This document shows positions 35,681-42,334 of a stretch of 42,334 bases of DNA, piece after piece. Where the stretch lies: assembly GCA_013365365.1 (NCBI GenBank), contig JABVXU010000291.1:27501-69834 (forward strand), given 5' to 3'. Both the position numbers and the translations under genes were made by a program. Under the pieces are notes generated by a model. That model was given only the letters and a program-made list of their open reading frames with translations, was not told the DNA's origin and made no database searches. This stretch comes from Cruorifilaria tuberocauda. Lineage: Eukaryota; Nematoda; Chromadorea; Rhabditida; Onchocercidae. How positions within the stretch are numbered: position 1 is the stretch's first letter; every line of letters begins with the position of its first letter.

Positions 35681-36019
35681 CTACTATTAATCTGCTCTAT
35701 TCATTTATTCATTGATTATTCTCTAAATGATATAGATAGTATTTTATAGTATGTTCAATTTTCAATTATCAATGATTATCAAGGCAAGAAATAAATTGAT
35801 GAATCTGAAAAACTGTTAATCATTCTCAATTATTTTATCAATTATCAATCACCCGAACCTTTTTCCAATTCAATCAAACAAAAGATAAATCCTTCATCAG
35901 GTGATACAAGAATTTAAGATATTTACTTTTTCTTTTCTACTCTTAAATGAAATTCTATGCTTCAGTTTACTGCTTATTGACATTTAAATTAGTTTCAGTT
36001 TGATCAATAAGACGGCGCT

Positions 36020-36033
36020 GTTGTCATGGTGAA
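36020..36033 (+). promoter_or_regulatory. X-box (DAF-19/RFX binding site) of osm-5
   Basis: GTTGTCATGGTGAA matches 13 of 14 positions of the nematode X-box consensus RYYNYYATRRNRAC; only the last base (A for C) deviates. It lies 45-58 bases upstream of the osm-5 ATG, on the coding strand. In C. elegans osm-5 is an established target of the RFX factor DAF-19, which switches on ciliary genes in sensory neurons through X-boxes at about this distance. Match and position are seen directly; binding is inferred. Confidence 0.75.
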
Positions 36034-36077
36034 GAAGAAATTTACTGGCGTTATTTACTGCTGAATTGCATTCAATA

Positions 36078-39000
36078 ATGAATGATCGTTATGAAGGTTT
36101 CAACGATTATGATCACGCATATGACGTTCAGGTAAATAGAATGTTTCTTATCAAATTGTTTTTTCTTTTAAATGATTTCTCAATTATTGCATTTTACCTT
36201 ATTCCGAATAAAAGCTAATATAAAGTTTAGGTAAGTAGAACGTTTACTTATCAAATTGTCTTTTATTTTTCAAAATTTATTTCATTATTTTAATTAAAAA
36301 ATTAAGCAGAAACCAAGTTAAGTAATTAAATAATTAAAAAAAGACGTAATAAGTAATTACAAAACAGTAAGTATTAAAAAAAATGAAGTAAAAAATGAAA
36401 AAAGATTTTTTACAGAATGTTCTTGACGATGAAGTTTTCCAGGAAGCTATAGCTAAATCAAGCTATGGTAGACGACCGGTAATTCCCATTTACCTCGTCC
36501 ATTCTTTTCTTCAATTCCCATTTCAAATTGAAATTTGATTTGTTAAATTAGAAAATTATCCGTTATTCATTGAAGAAAATACCTTTGAATTATTTCAATT
36601 TCATAAATTTTAAATTAATTTTAATCAACTAATATCTCATGAATATATCTAAATTAATTTTAATCAAATATCTATAATGCAAATTATAATAGTATTGAAA
36701 TTTTTTAGAAAAATTTAGCCTCACGTTTTGGTAACGTACACGTTACAACACCGAGTGGTGGTCGTATTAATAGTGCAATATCAAGTCATCGATCGAGTAC
36801 TGATACAATGGGTGGTATTATGCTACGATCATCTATTGGTTCACGACGTGGGATTGAGCCAAGCGTACCGATGACGGCCGTACGTGGTGCCGGTTATTCA
36901 TCAGCAGCTGGTCGAGGTGCTGAAAATACCTCATATGCGAAGATTTCTTTTTATACGATTAAAATCCTTTCACGTATATTAATTTAAGTTGGAATGGTTC
37001 TATCGATTATAGGATAAAAATTTATTTCCTGATATTCTCTCATTTTCTGCATTCCTTTTCACAAATAAGAGTTCCTATGATAAATAATGCATTATTGATT
37101 CTTTCAGGAGCCTCGTTTAATCCGTTAAAAATGAGCATAACGGAAAAGCCATCAACGATAAGTAATGAAGAAAAATGTCGTCAATTGGAGCAAAAAGTAA
37201 ATGAACTTTTGAAAGAAAGTATTTTTGCATGGGAAAAAGGTGATATGAAACAGGTTAATAATTAATAATTAATTTTGATAATCAAGTTAATAATTGATTA
37301 ATTAGTCACTTAGTTAAAGCAGTTAATAATTAATTTTACCGCTGCTTTTTACCGCTAGTTTATCATTATTATTATTACTATTATTATTTATTATTATTTA
37401 TTATTATTATTATTTATTATTTATTATTATTATTTATTATTTATTATTATTATTTATTATTATTATTATTATTTATTATTTATTATTATTATTATTATTA
37501 TCATTATTATTATTAATTATTCATCATTATTCTAACTTATTATAGTGCTTATTATTTCATAATTAATACATTTGCAAGGTATGCTGATTGTTGTAATCAA
37601 CAATAATTCTCGGGGAATTTCAGAGCCTCTTCATTGGTCTCGAATGAATCCCGAATTCCCCCAAGAGATGTCCCAGTCAAAATTTTGTTTTACGGAACCT
37701 CCTGATGATCCTTTGCTAGTCCCTTTCTCTTCCCCCACCTTTCCAAGGTTTTTATGTTTTGCCTGATCCTATCCATTATGTATTAGAGTAATAATCCCAT
37801 ACAGTCGACAATAATTCTTACTACTTATTACTTATCTATAGATTAATATACATTTTTATTGTTCATAAATAAATAGTAATCGAATAATCTTGACGACTAT
37901 TACTGTTCACAAATGTTAATTGAGTGATTAGTAATGAGTAATGAGTAATTAAATATTACCTGAGTAATTAAGTATTACCTGAGATTTCAGTGAACAAAAA
38001 TGATGAATATTTAAATTAATAAAGTGATGAAATTTTTATAGGCGCTTGAAAAAGCTAAAGAAGCGGGTCGACGTGAGCGTACGATTGTTAAAATACGTGA
38101 ACAACTATCAATTGTGCATCAACTCAATTTAGACCTAACATTTACAGTTTTGTTTAATTTAGCACATCAGGTATGAATAATAATTAAATTTAACTTTTTT
38201 GAATAATTTATTTCAATTAAATTTCGCTAATTTTTACAGTTCAGATTATAAAATATCTTAAATTTGAAAAATCAATAAAATCAGTAAACAGTGATTATGA
38301 TAATGATAAGTTGAAATAATTTTTTTGAAATAAACTTAATCATAATTATATTTATAGTTTATGGCAAATAATTTATTGACAGAAGCATTGAATACCTATC
38401 AAATGATTGTGAAAAATAAAATGTTTGTTAATTCGAGTCGCTTAAAAGCAAATATTGCTAATATCTATTTCAAACAAAAAGATTACAAAAAAGCTATCAA
38501 ACTTTATCAGATTACTTTGGATCAAATACCAAATTCACAAAAGAATACCAGGTGAAATAATTTTAAAATTTCTAATAATTATATTAAATATAAGAGAGAG
38601 AGAGAGAGAGAAATAGAATAAAAGATAGGAATAAAGGCTGCTATTTTCCATCCTAACTGATTCAGAATCCGTTAGGAATTCCACTTCGTCATCGCTGGTT
38701 CATTGAAGAAGCGATGACGGAGCAGAATCTCGAACGGCTCCTGAATTCTCCCGGTTAGTTTCTGCTTTCTCGAGGGTTGCTTGGCACTGATCCAGAATCC
38801 GTTGGAAATTCCACTTCGTCATCACTGGTCCGTTGAAGAAGCGATGACGGAGCAGAATCTCGAACGGCTCCTGAATTCTCCCGGTTAATACTGGGTTGAA
38901 TTGATTGTCGTTGGAGACTGTGGACGTTGCAACCACTCCCTGTCGACAGTGATGAAATAACTGTTTGTTTTTTCAACCCTGACACTATTTATTTGTGTTA

Positions 39001-42000
39001 GATGAAGTTTGACCTCTCTATTTACAAGAAAGAAAGGTCAATTATCGTCCTTTTGTGAATGGAACCAACTATATAAATAAAAAGATGATGAAATTATTTA
39101 GTGCAAAAAAACTGCAGGTGTGAGGAGACAAGAGCTGCCAAGACATATAATATTATAATAGATTAAATTAATATTGATAATCATGATATCATGATTATTG
39201 TATGGCTAGAAATTGTGCATGTTAGTAAAAGTTTAAGTAACAGTTACATAAAAATACTTTAATTACGTGAATCATTAAGTTTCTTCATTAGCTTTCGGAT
39301 ATCTTATCACATAACGTTTAATCTTTTCAATTATTAAAATTTCAACAAGAAAAAAAAGGGAAGAAAGAAAGATTTAGATTTAAATTCAAAATTTTAAGAA
39401 TACAAAAAATTATCATCATTTTAGGATTAAAATAATGAATAATATTGGTGTAGCATTAATCAAATGTGGTGAATATAATGAAGCTGATAATATCTTTGAG
39501 CATTGTATGAATGAACAGGGTAATTATAATACAGCGCTTAATTTTATCTTAACCGCATATTGTTTAAATGATATTGATAAGATGAAGGATGGCTTTCAAC
39601 GATTATTGGATATACCACTTTTAATTGATGATGATACCAAATATGCGGTTTGTTTCGTTTTTTTTCTACATTTATTCTTATCTTAATATCTTAATCATCT
39701 TAATATTTTAATCATCTTAATAGTTAATATTCTCTTATCTTAATCATCTTAACAGTCAATGTTCTCTTATCATAATCATCTTAATAGTCAATGTTCTCTT
39801 ATCATAATCATCATAACAGTCAATATTCTCTTATCATAATCACATCTTAATAGTCAATGTTCTCTTATCATAATCATCTTAATATTCAATATTCTCTTAT
39901 CATGATCACATCTTAATAGTCAATGTTCTCTTATCATAATCATCATAATAGTCAATGTTCTCTTATCTTAATCATCTTAATAGTTAATGTTCTCTTATCA
40001 TAATCATCTTATTAGTCAATATTCTTATCTTAATAAATATTCGTATCTTTTAGCAATAGGTAATAATTGTATCATTATCAGTTGGAATAATAGATTTCAT
40101 CATTATACTATCGATAATTTTTCTTTATCTTATCTTTCTAATAATGATATCAGTAGTAATTATTTTATCATTTAACAAATTGCTTCATTACAATACAAGA
40201 AAAATCACCAGTTATTGATATCATTTGGATAACTGATGATATTATCACTGATAGATATTATTATTTGATCCAGATGAATTTTTATAATTAATATTTAAAT
40301 AGCATATGCTTCATGCATTCTTAAATGTTCATCAATAATCATTATCATCCTATAATTATTCATATTTCTAATGGTTGATTATACATTTTTATTACCTCCT
40401 TATCAGTGATAAGCTCTTATGTAATTATTTAATTTAAAACGTAAGAAAACTTCCCATATTTATAAAACTTAAGAAGTTGCTTCTTTTGAAATAATTTAAA
40501 CTAATGTTTCTGGCTGCACCGGTTCCGGTAGGAATACAACACAGTATTTAACGTAAGCTAAACTATGCCGAAGTTTTTTTTAATAACTTTAATCAATTAG
40601 AATAAAAAAAAACAATAAATGAATTTTGACTATAATCCAGTTTTTTCTCATTTCTAAGATCAACAGGATTTCCGGATTTTTCTTATTTTTAGGATCAACA
40701 AGATTTCCTAATTTCACAAGTGATAAGTAATGATTCGCTCAAACAATGGGAGCGAAAACGACGAAATATTGCAGAAAAGACAATTTTCATTGCTGCAAAA
40801 ATAATTTCATCAGCTATTGCACCAACGTAAATTAATTCGTTTCTTTCTTTCTTTCTTTTTTTTGCTCATTTTAAAATGAATAAAATAGATTAATTGATTT
40901 ATTACTTTAGAGAATAAGTTTGAATTTTAATAAAAATTTTATGACTCATTTTTAATGGTTTCATTAATTAGAAAAGTTGGCAGCAAATGCAAATGATAAT
41001 ATTAATTCGATTTTTTAAAAACAATAAGAATGATGCGTAAAATTAGTTATTTATTTTTATTTATATTATTTATTTATGTTTATACTCACAATATTTATTT
41101 ATAGTTAAGTACTTATTATCATATTTACTTATACTTATAGTATTTATTGATAGTTATTTATTTACTGTTTATTTTATATTTACCCATATTTATACTCACA
41201 TTATTTATTTATAGTTATATTTATTTAGTTGTGTTAATATTACATTTATTTATATTTTTATTCACGTTATTTATTTATAGGTATACTATTTACTTATTTT
41301 TATAATATATTTACTTATATTTATATTCACAATATTTATTTATGGTCATACTTATTCACTTATTCGTTTATTTATATTCACATTATTTATTTACAGTTAT
41401 ATTATTTATATTTGTTTTTATATTTAAATAATATTTTCATTATAACTATTATAACTATAACTATCATAACTATTATAATTTGTTATAACTATATTATAAC
41501 TTTTATATCTTATATATTACAACTTTAATATCTTGTAATTTTATATAATACACAATTTTATCAATTTTATTTTTTCGTTTTATTCAAATTTTGAAATTTT
41601 GATGAAATCAGCGTATCGGAGGGTTACAAATGGTGTGTGGAAGCAATTCGACAATCGGTTTATGCGCCATTAGCAATGGAAATTGAAATGAATAAAGTGG
41701 TCGTGCTACTCAAACAAGGTGATTTAACCAATGCGACCAAAGTATGCTACGATTTTGCCTGTGGTATTTTAATTAATTAATCAACAAATTTAAAATGATA
41801 TATATATATATATTGATCCAATAGAATAATTTATTCATTTATCATTGCTTATCAATCAAATATTCCTTATCAAAAATCAAATATTTCCTACCAGTTGATT
41901 GTTCCTATCAGTATCATTGTTAAATGATAAGAAATATCAATATCAGACTCAATGTTACTGATATTTCTTATCATTTAATAATGTTGTTGATAAGAGAAAA

Positions 42001-42203
42001 GGACAAAAAAAAACTATTTTATAAATTCAAATTATAAAAAAAGGGTAATTCAAAAAAATTATTTCTTATTTTTTCTTTCTGATTCAATTTTTTAAGAGAA
42101 AAATCAAAAGAAGAGAAATTTTCAGATATTAATGTCCTTCAATAATAAGGAGGATAAAGTGGCAAGTGCTGCAGCGAATAATCTTGCTGTACTTAGTCTC
42201 TTA
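36078..42203 (+). CDS. osm-5: Intraflagellar transport protein IFT88/OSM-5, N-terminal ten exons
   Basis: IFT88 is a TPR-repeat core subunit of the IFT-B complex that carries cargo along cilia; in nematodes it is needed to build sensory cilia. Ten coding exons join in frame to 453 codons: 36078-36131, 36416-36478, 36709-36916, 37108-37253, 38042-38170, 38358-38551, 39425-39647, 40693-40826, 41612-41741, 42126-42203. N-terminal signatures shared with vertebrate IFT88 are YEGFNDYDHAYD, SYGRRP, PMTAVRGAGY and ASFNPL. The TPR region starts near residue 187 with NLDLTFTVLFNLAHQ, then EALNTYQMIVKNKMF, IYFKQKDYKKAIKLYQ, RIKIMNNIGVALIKCGEY and VASAAANNLAVL. The start gives the expected short N-terminus. 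Donor of exon 3 (G/GTGCTG) is weak. The gene runs off the right edge; vertebrate IFT88 has about 824 residues, so roughly half is here. Confidence 0.94.
37361..37535 (+). repeat. (ATT)n microsatellite in osm-5 intron 4
   Basis: ATT units with regular ATTT slips, giving a TTATTATTATTTA higher-order pattern. Confidence 0.9.
37572..37770. other. Balanced-composition insert-like stretch in osm-5 intron 4
   Basis: About 200 bases (from GGTATGCTGATTG to GTTTTGCCTGATCC) with markedly more G+C than the surrounding intron, no repeats and no clear exon borders. The 64-codon plus-strand frame has no similarity I recognise and would break the IFT88 sequence. It may be a mobile-element fragment. Confidence 0.4.
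38593..38611 (+). repeat. (GA)n microsatellite in osm-5 intron 6
   Basis: Nine GA units, about 45 bases upstream of the 102-bp repeat pair. Confidence 0.85.
38656..38887 (+). repeat. Pair of 102-bp direct repeats with internal hairpins in osm-5 intron 6
   Basis: Copy 1 (38656-38757) and copy 2 (38786-38887) are about 94% identical, separated by a 28-base spacer. Both run from ACTGATYCAGAATCCGTT to GAATTCTCCCGGTTA. Copy 1 contains a perfect inverted repeat, CGTCATCGCT...AGCGATGACG; copy 2 has one mismatch (CGTCATCACT). The block is GC-richer than the intron and continues to about 38985, with a further inverted TGACCT...AGGTCA pair near 39010-39039. Minus-strand frames exist but match nothing I know. 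Probably a fragment of a dispersed or mobile element. Confidence 0.8.
39677..40035 (+). repeat. 32-bp minisatellite, about 11 copies, in osm-5 intron 7
   Basis: Unit ATCATCTTAATAGTCAAT followed by GTTCTCTTATCATA, with variants ATCACATC (2-base gain), AACAGT and CAATATTC. Array begins about 30 bases after the exon 7 donor. Confidence 0.92.
40036..40692 (+). other. Remainder of osm-5 intron 7
   Basis: AT-rich. Includes a short duplicated AGGATCAACARGATTTCC motif: one copy near 40658 is part of intron (AAGATCAACAGGATTTCC) and the other at 40691-40708 starts exon 8. Confidence 0.6.
41040..41410 (+). repeat. Degenerate TATTTATTTATAG repeat in osm-5 intron 8
   Basis: Irregular units of roughly 55-70 bases built on TATATTCACANTATTTATTTATAGTTATA, at least six visible. 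No coding content. Confidence 0.75.
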
Positions 42204-42334
42204 GTTAGTTTAAATTTCTCTTCAAATTTAAATTTTAAATTGCATTCAAATAATTATGTATTAATGTAAAGAAATTATTAATTTAAATTTCGATGATTAT
42301 TAAATGGTAAAGATTACTGCGAACTGTATAATTT

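Noticed and set aside
37572..37766. Bacterial endosymbiont (Wolbachia-type) DNA transfer
   Set aside because: Base composition differs from the flank, but no bacterial protein, RNA or gene order is recognisable.
38700..38985. Minus-strand frames that look like ordinary protein
   Set aside because: They read through the 102-bp repeat pair in conflicting frames inside a plus-strand intron; no similarity recognised.
39677..40035. CRISPR-like array because of regularly spaced 32-bp units
   Set aside because: Units are contiguous with no unique spacers, in a eukaryotic intron.

Overview
This is a eukaryotic, strongly AT-rich window with short exons, GT-AG introns and a very high load of simple and minisatellite repeats. 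Gene content and protein similarity (recalled from family knowledge, no search run) indicate a nematode. The tropomyosin exon carries [11 protein letters not shown], which I associate with spirurid/filarial (clade III) worms rather than Caenorhabditis (ITEKLERVEEE). The species assignment is tentative.

Layout. (1) 1-15638: about 15.6 kb with no convincing coding sequence, made of AT-rich DNA, microsatellites and at least eight families of local tandem duplication. It lies downstream of the last lev-11 exon seen and is either a giant lev-11 intron or intergenic. (2) 15639-17850, minus strand: the first two coding exons of tropomyosin (lev-11). The intron between them holds a 172-bp sense-oriented fragment of 28S rDNA spanning the R2 retrotransposon target site, flanked by 7-bp direct repeats, plus a 25-bp minisatellite. 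(3) 17851-22155: lev-11 upstream DNA with degenerate repeats and a palindromic CAGCTG E-box. (4) 22156-30064, minus strand: a complete 21-exon gene that I could splice in frame end to end (953 residues). It encodes three C2HC zinc-finger-like modules followed by a WD-repeat region resembling TFIIIC subunit GTF3C2. (5) 30065-31468: shared 5' region of two divergent genes, with a perfect hairpin. (6) 31469-35067, plus strand: a complete 7-exon secreted lipocalin-related protein (258 residues). (7) 36078 to the right edge, plus strand: the first ten coding exons (453 codons) of the intraflagellar-transport gene IFT88/osm-5, with a 13/14 match to the DAF-19/RFX X-box just upstream of the ATG. Its introns contain a 102-bp repeat pair with hairpins and a 32-bp minisatellite.

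The genes do not form an obvious pathway: muscle thin filament, Pol III transcription, secreted lipid carrier and ciliary transport. No CRISPR, prokaryotic cassette, complete transposon or evident new enzymatic system is visible. The most unusual items are the rDNA fragment inside lev-11, the zinc-finger/WD architecture of the TFIIIC-like protein, the X-box, and the hairpin repeat pair in the osm-5 intron.
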